Positions 25,309-34,031 of a stretch of 64,000 nt of DNA are shown here, in pieces; the first letter of the stretch is position 1, and each line of letters opens with the position of its first letter. The position numbers and the translations under genes are program-made. The notes below the pieces were generated by a model. That model had not been told where the DNA came from, made no database searches, and saw nothing but the letters and a program-made list of their open reading frames with translations. This DNA is from Brevibacterium sp. S111 (lineage in GTDB: Bacteria > Actinomycetota > Actinomycetes > Actinomycetales > Brevibacteriaceae), in the NCBI RefSeq assembly GCF_004745075.1, contig NZ_RHFH01000002.1, forward strand, positions 124,001 through 188,000. The letters are read 5' to 3'.

Positions 25309-26682
25309 ATGGACGTTGTCTCCTCCCTCACCTCAGCCCTGCCGGCCTCGGCCGTCATCACCGATCCCGACTCGATGGACGCCTATCGCTGGGATCGAGC
25401 GAACGACCCGGACGCCGGCGTACCGCTGGCCGTCGTCCGAGTGACCTCCACCGAGGAGGTCCAGCAGGTCGTGCGCATCGCCGCCGAAGCGAAGGTGCCG
25501 ATCGTGCCGCGCGGCGCCGGTTCCGGACTGTCCGGAGGCAGCTCCGCGATCGCCGGCGGAATCGTCCTCTCACTGGATCAGATGCGCGAGATCAGCATCG
25601 ATCCGATCACGCGCATGGCCGTCGTCCAGCCGGGTGCCTTCAACGCCGAGGTGAAGGCCGCCGCCGCCGAACACGGCCTGTGGTACCCGCCGGATCCCTC
25701 GTCCTTCGAGTTCTGCTCGATCGGCGGCAACATCGCCACGAACGCCGGCGGTCTGTGCTGCGTGAAATACGGCGTGACCACGGACTATGTGCTGGGCATG
25801 ACGGTGGTGCTCGCCGATGGGCGGGCCGTAAATCTCGGTGGACCCAGGCTCAAGGACGTCGCGGGTCTGCCGCTGACGAAGCTCTTCGTCGGCTCCGAAG
25901 GAACCCTGGGCATCATCACCGAGGTGACCCTGCGACTCATTCCCGCCCAGCTGCCCCCGACGACCGTCGTCGCGATGTTCGGCAAGCTCGCCGATGCCAC
26001 GCAGGCCGTGCTCGACATCGCGAAGGCCATGCGGCCGTCGATGCTCGAGTTCATGGACAAGCCGTCGATCAACGCCGTCGAGGACGAACTGAAGATGGGT
26101 CTCGACCGGGAGGCCGAGGGCATGCTCGTCATCCAATCCGACGAACCCGGAGAGCATTCGAGCGTGCAGGCGGCGCTCATCGAAGAGATCTGCAACTCCA
26201 ACGCCGCCTCCGAGTGCTACCTCACCGCCGACCCCGATGAGGGCGAAGCCTTCGTCACGGCCCGCCGCATCGCGATTCCGGCCGTGGAGAAGAAGGGCGC
26301 TCTGCTGCTCGAGGACGTCGGAGTCCCGCTGCCGAAGCTCGGCGACCTGGTCCTCGGCATCGAGAAGATCTCGGCCGGGCGTGAGGTCACGATCGCCGTC
26401 ATCGCCCACGCCGGCGACGGCAACACGCACCCCCTGCTCGTGCTCGACCCGAAGGATGAGGCGCAGCAGGAGCGCGCGCGCATCGCCTACGGCGAAGTCA
26501 TGGACCTGGCGACCGGCCTCGGCGGCACCATCACCGGTGAGCACGGCGTCGGCCGGCTCAAAGCCCCATGGCTCGCGCCCTACCTCGGCGAGGACGTCAT
26601 GGAGCTCAACCACCGGATCAAACAGGCCCTCGATCCTGACAACATCTTCAACCCCGGATCGGTCTACACCGGGCTGGTCTGA
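25309..26682 (+). CDS. FAD-binding oxidoreductase, GlcD/D-lactate dehydrogenase type
   Basis: FAD-linked oxidase of the glycolate oxidase GlcD / D-2-hydroxyacid dehydrogenase family, 457 aa. FAD-binding (PCMH) motifs: PRGAGSGLSGGSSAIAGG near residue 64-81 and SIGGNIATNAGGLCCVKYGV. The FAD-oxidase C-terminal domain contains AHAGDGNTHPLLV and TGEHGVGRLKAPWL. These point to oxidation of a 2-hydroxy acid such as lactate or glycolate. ATG 25309 follows GAAAGG at a long spacing; the open frame to 24898 is overlapped by the polymerase gene and unlikely. Monocistronic by position. Confidence 0.88.
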   Translation: MDVVSSLTSALPASAVITDPDSMDAYRWDRANDPDAGVPLAVVRVTSTEEVQQVVRIAAEAKVPIVPRGAGSGLSGGSSAIAGGIVLSLDQMREISIDPITRMAVVQPGAFNAEVKAAAAEHGLWYPPDPSSFEFCSIGGNIATNAGGLCCVKYGVTTDYVLGMTVVLADGRAVNLGGPRLKDVAGLPLTKLFVGSEGTLGIITEVTLRLIPAQLPPTTVVAMFGKLADATQAVLDIAKAMRPSMLEFMDKPSINAVEDELKMGLDREAEGMLVIQSDEPGEHSSVQAALIEEICNSNAASECYLTADPDEGEAFVTARRIAIPAVEKKGALLLEDVGVPLPKLGDLVLGIEKISAGREVTIAVIAHAGDGNTHPLLVLDPKDEAQQERARIAYGEVMDLATGLGGTITGEHGVGRLKAPWLAPYLGEDVMELNHRIKQALDPDNIFNPGSVYTGLV

Positions 26683-26742
26683 GCACCCGGCCGGGCCGAA
26701 CCGCCTCGGCGGAAGGAATTCGTGGAAGAATTCTGAGCACGG

Positions 26743-26769
26743 TGTTGAATCGACGTCGATTCGATCGTC
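26743..26769 (+). promoter_or_regulatory. Candidate ECF-type promoter before the YciI/ECF pair
   Basis: TGTTGA at 26743-26748 and CGTC at 26766-26769 with a 17-nt spacer, close to the TGTCGA/CGTC type expected for ECF42 targets. A perfect 16-nt palindrome GAATCGACGTCGATTC spans 26747-26762. Confidence 0.4.
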
Positions 26770-26820
26770 TTCTCTGTGAGCGACCGAAATCCGGTCGCCG
26801 CACACAGAACGGAGCGAACC

Positions 26821-27255
26821 ATGCGCTACTCACTGATCTTCCACGCCCCCGAGCCCGGAGTCGACGGCCCCGCCCCCACCGAAGAGGACTTCCAGGAGAT
26901 GATGCGCCTCATGGACGACTTCGGCCAGGCCCTGACCTCGGCCGGAGTATTCGTCGCCTGGGAGATGCTCGCACCCCACTCCGAGACGAAGACCGTGACC
27001 CGGAGGACCGGAGAGGTCGTCATCGAGGATGGGCCCTTCGCCGCGGCGAAAGAGGCTCTGGCCGGGGTCGTCGTCATCGACGTTCCCGACATCGAGGCGG
27101 CCCTGACTTGGGCCGAGAAATTCCCCGGCACGAGCTACGGCACGATCGAGATCCGACCCGCGGCGACTTCGTTCGTCGACGGCACCTGGACCCGACCGGG
27201 TGACGGGCCGGCCCGATCGGGCGACTGCCCGTCCCGACCGGACCAGTCGTCCTGA
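26821..27255 (+). CDS. YciI family (DGPF) protein
   Basis: YciI-like protein with the DGPF motif, 144 aa. MRYSLIFHAPE opens the ferredoxin-like fold, and VIEDGPFAAAKEALAGVVVIDV contains the diagnostic D-G-P-F. Genes of this type are the standard neighbours of ECF42 sigma factors, as here. The last 20 residues, Pro/Asp/Ser/Arg-rich, are unusual and overlap nothing. ATG 26821 has ACGGAG upstream. A direct relay from DGPF protein to sigma factor is proposed in the literature but not proven in general. Confidence 0.88.
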   Translation: MRYSLIFHAPEPGVDGPAPTEEDFQEMMRLMDDFGQALTSAGVFVAWEMLAPHSETKTVTRRTGEVVIEDGPFAAAKEALAGVVVIDVPDIEAALTWAEKFPGTSYGTIEIRPAATSFVDGTWTRPGDGPARSGDCPSRPDQSS

Positions 27256-27268
27256 ACTCCTCGCCGCG

Positions 27269-28582
27269 ATGACCGAGCCCGCAGAGATCACCGATCCTGC
27301 CGAGTGGGCGATGAACCTGTCCCAGGACGGCTGGGGCAGGATCATCGCGCTCATCGCGGCCGCCGACGGAGACATCGCCGGCGCCGAGGATGCACTGGCC
27401 ACCGCGCTCGAACGTGCCGTCACCGCGTGGCGGGCCCAGGGGCCGCCCGACAATCCCGAAGGGTGGCTCTACCGGGTGGCGCTCAATGCTCGCCGGGACG
27501 TATGGAAGTCTGCGGCCGCCCGGACCGCGACCGCCCTCGACGAGGAGACGATCGACCGGATCGACCAGGGTGGTGCGCATATCGACCGGGCGACGGGCCG
27601 CCTCGGTTCCTATCCTTCGAGCATTGATTCTGCGAGCGCCGATTCCGCCGATCTTGCCCCCTACGCTCTGCCCGATCAGCGCCTCGAACTCCTCGCCGCC
27701 TGCGCGCATCCGGACATCGACGCGGCCGCCAGGCCGCTGCTCATGCTCTCGGCGGTGATGGGAATGACGGCGAAGCAGATCGCCGCGGCCATGGCCCTGC
27801 CGGCCGCCACCGTCTCTGCCCGTCTGACCAGGGCGAAGAAGCGGGTTGCCGGTCTCGGCGTCGCCTTCGGCAGTCCCGACCGCCTCGACCTCGAGTCCCG
27901 TCTGCCCGATGTGCACGAGACGATCTACGGAGCCTTCGCCATCGAATGGACTCATGCGGCGGCCCAGCCGCGAGACGGCATGATCGGCGAGGCCCTGTAC
28001 CTATCCCGTCTCGTGGCGCAGCTGTGCCCTGGCGACGGCGAATCCCACGGACTGGCCGCCCTCATCCACCTCTCTGCCGCTCGCTTCCCCGCCCGACGCA
28101 GCGGTGACGGGCGATTCGTTCCCCTCTCCTGTCAGGACCCCAACTTCTGGGACCAAACACTCACCGAGGCCGGCGAGCGCCACCTCGTCGAGGTCCACCG
28201 CTGCGGACACATCGGCCGATTCGGACTCGAGGCGGCCATCCAACTCCTCCATATGGCAGGAATCCGCACCGGGTCCACGGATTGGCCGATGCTGCTGCGC
28301 CTCCACGACGACCTCGCGCAGGTCGCGCCGAGCCTCGGCGGCTCGGTCTCCCGGGCGGCCGTCCTCGCGGAGGTCGACGGCCCCGAGACGGGACTGATGG
28401 CGCTCGACGCACTCGATGCCGACTCACCACGCCTTTCGGCTTTCCAACCGGCCTGGGTGCTGCGGGCTCATCTGCTGACCCGCCTCGGCCGCACTGACGA
28501 GGCGGCCACGGCGCGTCGGCGCGCCCTCGACCTGACCACCGACCCTGCCGAACGCGCCTACCTCTCGGTAGGGCTCACCTGA
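27269..28582 (+). CDS. ECF42-type sigma factor (DUF6596 C-terminal extension)
   Basis: Extracytoplasmic-function sigma factor of the ECF42 type, 437 aa. Sigma region 2 is SQDGWGRIIALIAAADGDIAGAEDALATALERAV; region 4 is MGMTAKQIAAAMALPAATVSARLTRAKKRVAG. The long C-terminal domain (about residues 215-437, from LPDVHETIYGAFAIEWTHAA) is a TPR-like region (DUF6596) that replaces an anti-sigma factor in this group. The gene starts 13 bp after the YciI/DGPF gene, its usual partner. ATG 27269 is preferred; a GTG at 27200 is in frame but overlaps the previous gene by 56 bp. Confidence 0.85.
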   Translation: MTEPAEITDPAEWAMNLSQDGWGRIIALIAAADGDIAGAEDALATALERAVTAWRAQGPPDNPEGWLYRVALNARRDVWKSAAARTATALDEETIDRIDQGGAHIDRATGRLGSYPSSIDSASADSADLAPYALPDQRLELLAACAHPDIDAAARPLLMLSAVMGMTAKQIAAAMALPAATVSARLTRAKKRVAGLGVAFGSPDRLDLESRLPDVHETIYGAFAIEWTHAAAQPRDGMIGEALYLSRLVAQLCPGDGESHGLAALIHLSAARFPARRSGDGRFVPLSCQDPNFWDQTLTEAGERHLVEVHRCGHIGRFGLEAAIQLLHMAGIRTGSTDWPMLLRLHDDLAQVAPSLGGSVSRAAVLAEVDGPETGLMALDALDADSPRLSAFQPAWVLRAHLLTRLGRTDEAATARRRALDLTTDPAERAYLSVGLT

Positions 28583-28666
28583 GACCGAGGTCACCTCGTC
28601 TTCGGGATGGGCCGGGGTACGGCATATGATGGTGGAATCAATCCACAGACTCCGAAATCCTCCTGC

Positions 28667-29638
28667 ATGCACAATTCCTCTCAGACCGAACCGCCTCCGG
28701 CCGCCGCAGGCACAGCTCAGGGCTTCGCCCATGCCAAGGCCATCCTGTTCGGCGAACACGCGGTCGTCTACGGCTCTCCCGCCGTCGCCGTGCCGTTGCA
28801 CGGCCTCGGAGTCCAGACCGATATCCGCCGGTCACCGGAGCAGGAGACCCGGATCGAGAGCCAGCTGTTCTCCGGGAACGCGCAGACCGCCCCGGAGCCG
28901 ATGGGTCCCGTCGTCGCCGGGCTGACCGCCGCCCTTGAGGGCGTGGGCGATCCCGACGCCGAGGTGGAGCTGCTCATCCGTTCGGCGATCCCCCACAGCC
29001 GGGGCTTGGGATCGAGTGCCGCCGTGGCCACATCCGTCGCCCGGGCCGTGGCGAATCTCCATGCCACCGTCTTCGACGAGGAGGCCCTCCACGAGATCGT
29101 GCAGGCCGCCGAGACCGTCGCCCACGGCCGCCCCAGCGGCATCGATGCCTGGGCAGTGGCCAAACCCGCCCCGATCCGCTTCCAGACCGGGTGCGCGGAG
29201 ACGATCGATGTCGGTCAGCGCCTCGTCTTCGTCCTCGCCGATTCCGGTCACCACGGGTCCACCGCCGAGGCGGTCGGCGGAGTGCGTGCCCGCCGTGACG
29301 CGGATCCGACGCGCATCGGCGCGATGATCGACCGCTTGGCCGAGCTCACCGATGCCGCCGTGGACGATATCCGCTCCGGTGACCAGGTGACGATCGGCCA
29401 CCGCATGCTCGAGGCCCATGAGCTGCTCAGCGGCCTCGGCGTCTCCACCCCGAGCCTGGACTCCCTCGTCGCTGCGGCCACCGCGGCCGGAGCCCGCGGG
29501 GCCAAGCTCACCGGCGGAGGTCTCGGCGGCTGCGTGCTGGCCCTGGCCGATGGAGACGACGCCGCCGAGGAACTGGCGGATGCGCTGCGCGCCGCGGGAG
29601 CTCCCCGCACCTGGACGACGGAGGTCAGACCGACATGA
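28667..29638 (+). CDS. mvk: Mevalonate kinase
   Basis: GHMP-family kinase that phosphorylates (R)-mevalonate with ATP, first kinase of the mevalonate pathway; 323 aa. Motif 1 is KAILFGEHAVVYG, motif 2 PHSRGLGSSAAVATS, motif 3 AKLTGGGLGGCV. First gene of a six-gene operon whose members overlap or nearly touch. ATG 28667 (MHNSSQ) has no clear Shine-Dalgarno; an in-frame ATG at 28607 exists but gives a non-conserved 20-residue extension. A TATGAT box at 28625-28630 could serve the operon. The next gene overlaps by ATGA. Confidence 0.9.
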   Translation: MHNSSQTEPPPAAAGTAQGFAHAKAILFGEHAVVYGSPAVAVPLHGLGVQTDIRRSPEQETRIESQLFSGNAQTAPEPMGPVVAGLTAALEGVGDPDAEVELLIRSAIPHSRGLGSSAAVATSVARAVANLHATVFDEEALHEIVQAAETVAHGRPSGIDAWAVAKPAPIRFQTGCAETIDVGQRLVFVLADSGHHGSTAEAVGGVRARRDADPTRIGAMIDRLAELTDAAVDDIRSGDQVTIGHRMLEAHELLSGLGVSTPSLDSLVAAATAAGARGAKLTGGGLGGCVLALADGDDAAEELADALRAAGAPRTWTTEVRPT

Positions 29639-30645
29639 GAACGACGACGGCGCGGGCCTACCCGAACATCGCCCTGGTCAAATACTGGGGCAAAGCCGAT
29701 GAGGAGCTCATCCTGCCCGCCGCGGGCAGCCTCTCGCTGACCCTGGACCACTTCGAGACCACGACCACGGTGGTTCCCGCCCCGGAGGCGGCCACCGATG
29801 TCCTCGAACTCGACGGCAGCCTCGCCGATCCCGGGCAGACGAACCGCATCTCCGTCTTCCTCGACCATGTCCGCGAACTCGCCGGACGCGAGGACCGGGT
29901 CCTTGTCCGCTCCCGCAACTCCGTGCCCACGGGTGCCGGACTGGCCTCCTCGGCGTCGGGCTTCGCCGCCCTGGCGACCGCGGCCGCCGCAGCCTTCGAC
30001 CTCGACCTCGATGCCCGCGAGCTCAGCCGTCTGGCCCGCCGCGGTTCGGGATCGGCCTGCCGGTCCATCGCCGCAGGGATGGCCGTGTGGCATGCCGGTG
30101 ACGACGAGTCCTCGTTCGCCGAATCCGTCGACGCCCCGGACATGCGCATGATCATCGTCACCGTCAACCGCGCCAGGAAGGCCGTGTCCTCCCGCGAGGC
30201 GATGCGTCTGACGGCGGAGACCTCCCCGTTCTACTCCGGTTGGGTGTCCTCGACCGAGGACTACCTCGAGCAGATGGTCGCGGCCTGCTCCGCCGAGGAC
30301 TTCACCCGCATCGGCGAGATCACCGAATCCCATGCCCTGCGCATGCACGGACTCATCCAGTCCACTGTGCCCCCGATCCGCTTCCTCAACCCGACCAGCC
30401 ATGCGATCTTCGACGCCGTGGCCGAAGCCCGCGAGCACGGGATCAAAGCCTATTCGACCGCCGATGCCGGTCCGAACGTCGCCGTCATCGTCCGCCCCTC
30501 CGACGCCGAGGCGCTGGCGGAGAGGCTCTCCGGATTCGGCGATGTCCGCGTCGTCGGCCCCGGCCCCGGCGCCCACCTGCTCACCGCCGCTGACGAAGTC
30601 CCGCCCGCTGCGGGCACGTCTGCGGGTGAAGGCAGCCACGCATGA
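29635..30645 (+). CDS. mvaD: Diphosphomevalonate decarboxylase
   Basis: ATP-dependent decarboxylase that turns mevalonate 5-diphosphate into isopentenyl diphosphate; 336 aa. Diagnostic segments: AYPNIALVKYWGKAD with the conserved Lys, SVPTGAGLASSASGFAALA (P-loop region) and RRGSGSACRSIAAG containing the catalytic-loop Ser/Arg. KAYSTADAGPNVAVIV closes the domain. ATG overlaps the mvk stop, and its own 3' end overlaps the following gene, so translation is coupled along the operon. The C-terminal 15 residues are Gly/Ala-rich and unconserved. Confidence 0.92.
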   Translation: MRTTTARAYPNIALVKYWGKADEELILPAAGSLSLTLDHFETTTTVVPAPEAATDVLELDGSLADPGQTNRISVFLDHVRELAGREDRVLVRSRNSVPTGAGLASSASGFAALATAAAAAFDLDLDARELSRLARRGSGSACRSIAAGMAVWHAGDDESSFAESVDAPDMRMIIVTVNRARKAVSSREAMRLTAETSPFYSGWVSSTEDYLEQMVAACSAEDFTRIGEITESHALRMHGLIQSTVPPIRFLNPTSHAIFDAVAEAREHGIKAYSTADAGPNVAVIVRPSDAEALAERLSGFGDVRVVGPGPGAHLLTAADEVPPAAGTSAGEGSHA

Positions 30646-31799
30646 TCGAGACCCGGGCGCCCGGAAAGCTCTTCATCGCCGGAGAATACGCCGTCGTCTC
30701 CCCCGGGCAGCCGGCGGTGCTCGTCGCCGTCGATCGCTGCATCACGGTGCGGCTGACCGAGAGTGAGGACTCCGGCCGCATCCACTCCTCCGAATACGGT
30801 CAGGCACCGCTGGTGTGGCACCGGGAGGAGAACGGCGAGGCCATCGTCCTCGAGCATCGTCCTGCCGACTATGTGCTCTCGGCGATCTCGACCGTCGAGG
30901 AGCTGCGGGCCGCCCGAGGTGCGGACCCTCGCTATTTCGATCTTGAGATCTCCAGCGAACTCGATGACACCGACGGCCGGAAGTTCGGGCTCGGCTCCTC
31001 GGCCGCGGTGACCGTGGCGACGGTCGCGGCCCTCGCCGAGTTCTACGAGCTTCGCCTCAGCCCCGCCGAACGCTTCAAACTCGCGCTGCTGGCAACGATC
31101 GCGATCTCGCCGAACGCTTCGGGCGGAGATCTGGCCGCCAGCACCTTCGGCGGGTGGATCCGCTACTCTTCGCCCGACCGTGCCGCCCTGCGCGCCCACC
31201 GTGAGGCCCATGGCGTCGTCTCGGCACTGAACTGCTCGCAATGGGCGGGCTCTTCTGCGCGGCGGATCACTCCTCCCGCCTCTCTCGATCTCCTCGTGGG
31301 ATGGACGGGTTCACCGGCCTCGACCGAGCACCTCGTCAAACGCGTCCACTCCCCCGGCGCCGCACACGATGCTGCGCCCGCACCTGAGGCTGGCCCGGCA
31401 CCTGAGGCCGGCCCCGCGCCCGTAGCCGCCGAGCCGCGTCCCTTCTCCTCCTTCGCCGCCGATTCCCATACTCTCGTCGACGATCTCGTGTCCGCCTTCG
31501 ATGACGATGATGCCCAAGCGGCGCTGAAGACCATCCGCGCCGCTCGCGCCCTGCTCCAGCGCCTCGGCGAGACCTCGGGCAGCCTCATCGAGACCGCCAC
31601 CCTGCACCAACTGTGCGAGATCGCCGAAGCACACGGTGCCGCCGCGAAGCCCTCGGGCGCCGGCGGCGGCGACTGCGGGATCGCAATGGCCCATTCCCAC
31701 ACCGATGCGCAGACCATCCTGACCGGCTGGGAAGCCGCAGGCATCCGACCATTGGACCTCGGCACCCACCGAGAGGAAGGCGAGATCGATGAGTTCTGA
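30642..31799 (+). CDS. mvaK2: Phosphomevalonate kinase
   Basis: GHMP-family phosphomevalonate kinase, 385 aa. It opens with APGKLFIAGEYAVVSPGQPAVLVAV, has GLGSSAAVTVATVAAL as the ATP-binding loop, and KPSGAGGGDCGIA as motif 3. A repeated insertion with P-E-A-G-P-A units (around residue 246-262) separates the two halves and is not seen in most homologues; its DNA is a short tandem repeat near 31377-31425. Overlaps the previous gene by ATGA and the next gene by 11 nt. Confidence 0.9.
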   Translation: MIETRAPGKLFIAGEYAVVSPGQPAVLVAVDRCITVRLTESEDSGRIHSSEYGQAPLVWHREENGEAIVLEHRPADYVLSAISTVEELRAARGADPRYFDLEISSELDDTDGRKFGLGSSAAVTVATVAALAEFYELRLSPAERFKLALLATIAISPNASGGDLAASTFGGWIRYSSPDRAALRAHREAHGVVSALNCSQWAGSSARRITPPASLDLLVGWTGSPASTEHLVKRVHSPGAAHDAAPAPEAGPAPEAGPAPVAAEPRPFSSFAADSHTLVDDLVSAFDDDDAQAALKTIRAARALLQRLGETSGSLIETATLHQLCEIAEAHGAAAKPSGAGGGDCGIAMAHSHTDAQTILTGWEAAGIRPLDLGTHREEGEIDEF

Positions 31800-32964
31800 G
31801 ACCCCCGAGGCCAAAGCCTCCCGCGCCTCCCGCAAGGACGACCACGTCCGCCTCGCTTCGGCGCAGCAGACCGAAGGGCCCCGCCGCAGCGACTTCGACG
31901 ACCTCGAGTTCGTCCACCATGCGCTGTCGGGCACCAGTCCCGAGCGCGTCGACCTCTCCGTCGACCTCGGCGACTGGACCTGGCCGACCCCCTTCTATGT
32001 CAACGGCATGACCGGCGGCACCGAGACCACGGCGAAGATCAACCGGGACCTCGCGATCGCCGCAGCCGAGACCGGGCTGCCCATGGCCTGCGGGTCGATG
32101 AGCGTGGCCCTTGACGATGCGGAGGCCGCGAAGGGCTTCACCGTCATCCGGGAGGAGAACCCGCATGGCTTCGTCATGGGCAACCTCGGTGCCGGTCGCA
32201 GCGCCGACGATGCCCGCCGGGCCGTCGAACTGCTCGATGCCGACGCCCTGCAGCTGCACATCAACCCCGTCCAGGAGACCGCGATGCCCGAAGGCACCCG
32301 CGACTTCTCCACCTGGCTGTCAGGGCTCGAGGACATCGTCGCCGCCTGCCCCGTGCCCGTCGTCGTCAAAGAGGTCGGCTTCGGACTCAGCCGCCGCACC
32401 CTGTCGCTGCTCGCCGGCATCGGGGTCCGCTTCGCCGATGTCTCCGGTGCCGGCGGCACGGACTTCCTGCGCATCGAGAACGACCGCGCCGGGGCCAGCG
32501 ACTTCTCCATGCTCACCGGCTTCGGCCAGTCCGCCCTGGCCTGCCTGCTCGACGCCCCACCGGAATGGACCACTGCCGCTGACACCGGCGACGCGTCGAC
32601 GACCACCGGCAACGCGAATGCCGACGGCGTCTCGTCACGTGTGCTGCTGGCCTCCGGCGGAGTCCGCAACCCCTATGATGTCGTCAAAGCGCTGGCCTGC
32701 GGGGCTCGTGCCGTCGGTGTCGCCGGCACCTTCCTGCAGACCGTGCTCGATCACGGTCCGGACGGACTCGTCGAACTCGTGCGCACCTGGCAGACTCAGA
32801 CCTCGGCTCTGTTCGCTCTGCTCGGTGCCGAACGGTCCACGGATCTCACGGGCACGGACCTGCTCACACGAGGCCGCCTCGGCGAGTTCGCCCGGCTGCG
32901 CGGAATCGACGTCACCGCGCTCTCGCACCGAACTGACGTTCTTTCGAGGAGGAATCAGCTGTGA
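31789..32964 (+). CDS. fni: Type 2 isopentenyl-diphosphate delta-isomerase
   Basis: FMN- and NADPH-dependent type 2 IPP isomerase interconverting IPP and DMAPP, 391 aa, slightly longer than usual (about 350-360). RKDDHVRLA near the N-terminus, PFYVNGMTGG, GNLGAGRS, HINPVQE, VVKEVGFGLS, DVSGAGGTDF and ASGGVRNPYDVVKALA are all typical. A short Thr/Asp/Asn-rich insertion (TAADTGDASTTTGNANADG) is unusual. Start ATG 31789 overlaps mvaK2 by 11 nt. In this operon order it precedes HMG-CoA reductase. Confidence 0.92.
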   Translation: MSSETPEAKASRASRKDDHVRLASAQQTEGPRRSDFDDLEFVHHALSGTSPERVDLSVDLGDWTWPTPFYVNGMTGGTETTAKINRDLAIAAAETGLPMACGSMSVALDDAEAAKGFTVIREENPHGFVMGNLGAGRSADDARRAVELLDADALQLHINPVQETAMPEGTRDFSTWLSGLEDIVAACPVPVVVKEVGFGLSRRTLSLLAGIGVRFADVSGAGGTDFLRIENDRAGASDFSMLTGFGQSALACLLDAPPEWTTAADTGDASTTTGNANADGVSSRVLLASGGVRNPYDVVKALACGARAVGVAGTFLQTVLDHGPDGLVELVRTWQTQTSALFALLGAERSTDLTGTDLLTRGRLGEFARLRGIDVTALSHRTDVLSRRNQL

Positions 32965-34031
32965 AACAGCAGACCACGATGACCGGGATCCCGACCACCT
33001 GGGTCGGTCCCCTGCGGGTCAGCGGCGAAGCGCTGGCTCCGACGGGCACCCACACCGAGGTGGCCGTGCCCCTGGCAACGTACGAAACCCCGCTGTGGCC
33101 CTCCGTCGGTCGCGGCGCGTCGATCTCGCGTGAGATCGACGGCGGCATCCGCACCGTCATCGTCGATGAGCGCATGACCCGGTCGGTGCTCTTCGTCGCC
33201 GAATCCGCGATCGGCGCCGAGGCGGCCGCGCAGGCCATCCGACACCGCATGCCCGAACTCGAGGACGTCGTCTCGGCCGGCAGCAACCATGCCCGGCTCA
33301 TCGAGGTCCACCCGGAGATCGTCGGCAATCTGCTCTTCGTCCGCTTCGCCTTCCGGACCAACGACGCTTCGGGCCACAACATGGTCACCCAGGCCTCGGA
33401 CACGCTCATGGAGCGCATACTGTCCTGGCAGCTGGGCCTCGACTACGGTTCGGTGTCGGGCAACTACTGCTCGGACAAGAAGGCGACCGCGGTCAACGGG
33501 ATCCTCGGGCGCGGCCGCAATGTCGTCGCCGAGATCCTCCTGCCCCACGAGGTCGTCGAACGCCGCCTGCGCTCGACCGCGGAGAAGATGACCGAGATCG
33601 TCATCCGCAAGAACCTCGTCGGGTCGACGATCGCCGGGGCGCTGCGATCGGCGAACGCCCACTATGCGAACATGCTGCTCGCCTTCTACCTGGCCACGGG
33701 TCAGGATGCGGCGAACATCGTCGAGGGCTCGCAGGGGATCACCTATGCGGAGAACCGACCCGAGGGCCTGTACTTCTCGACCACCCTGCCGCATCTCATC
33801 GTCGGCACCGTCGGCAACGGCAAGGATCTGCCGCATGTCGACGAGGCGCTGGAGCGACTCGGCTGCCGCGAGGACCGCGAGCCCGGCGCGAACTCGCGCC
33901 GTCTGGCCGCGCTCATGGCCGCCACCGTGCTCTGCGGTGAGCTCTCGCTGCTCGCCGCGCAGACGAACCCGGGTGAGCTCATGTCCACACATCTTGAGAT
34001 GGAACGCAGAGAGGACGGCGAGGCCGCATGA
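32961..34031 (+). CDS. mvaA: Hydroxymethylglutaryl-CoA reductase (NADPH, class I)
   Basis: HMG-CoA reductase making mevalonate from HMG-CoA, 356 aa, of the soluble class I type seen in Streptomyces mevalonate clusters. Motifs: PLWPSVGRGASISREI, ERMTRSVLF, NDASGHNMVTQASD, GNYCSDKKATAVNGILGRGR with the catalytic Lys, NAHYANMLLAFYLATGQDAA and IVGTVGNGKDLP. GTG start 32961 overlaps the previous stop as GTGA and has GAGGAGGA at 32946-32953, the best ribosome-binding site in the operon. Confidence 0.92.
   Translation: MKQQTTMTGIPTTWVGPLRVSGEALAPTGTHTEVAVPLATYETPLWPSVGRGASISREIDGGIRTVIVDERMTRSVLFVAESAIGAEAAAQAIRHRMPELEDVVSAGSNHARLIEVHPEIVGNLLFVRFAFRTNDASGHNMVTQASDTLMERILSWQLGLDYGSVSGNYCSDKKATAVNGILGRGRNVVAEILLPHEVVERRLRSTAEKMTEIVIRKNLVGSTIAGALRSANAHYANMLLAFYLATGQDAANIVEGSQGITYAENRPEGLYFSTTLPHLIVGTVGNGKDLPHVDEALERLGCREDREPGANSRRLAALMAATVLCGELSLLAAQTNPGELMSTHLEMERREDGEAA

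Noticed and set aside
25570..26805. 411-aa minus-strand frame over the GlcD-like gene
   Set aside because: Shadow; runs through an FAD-binding domain on the plus strand.
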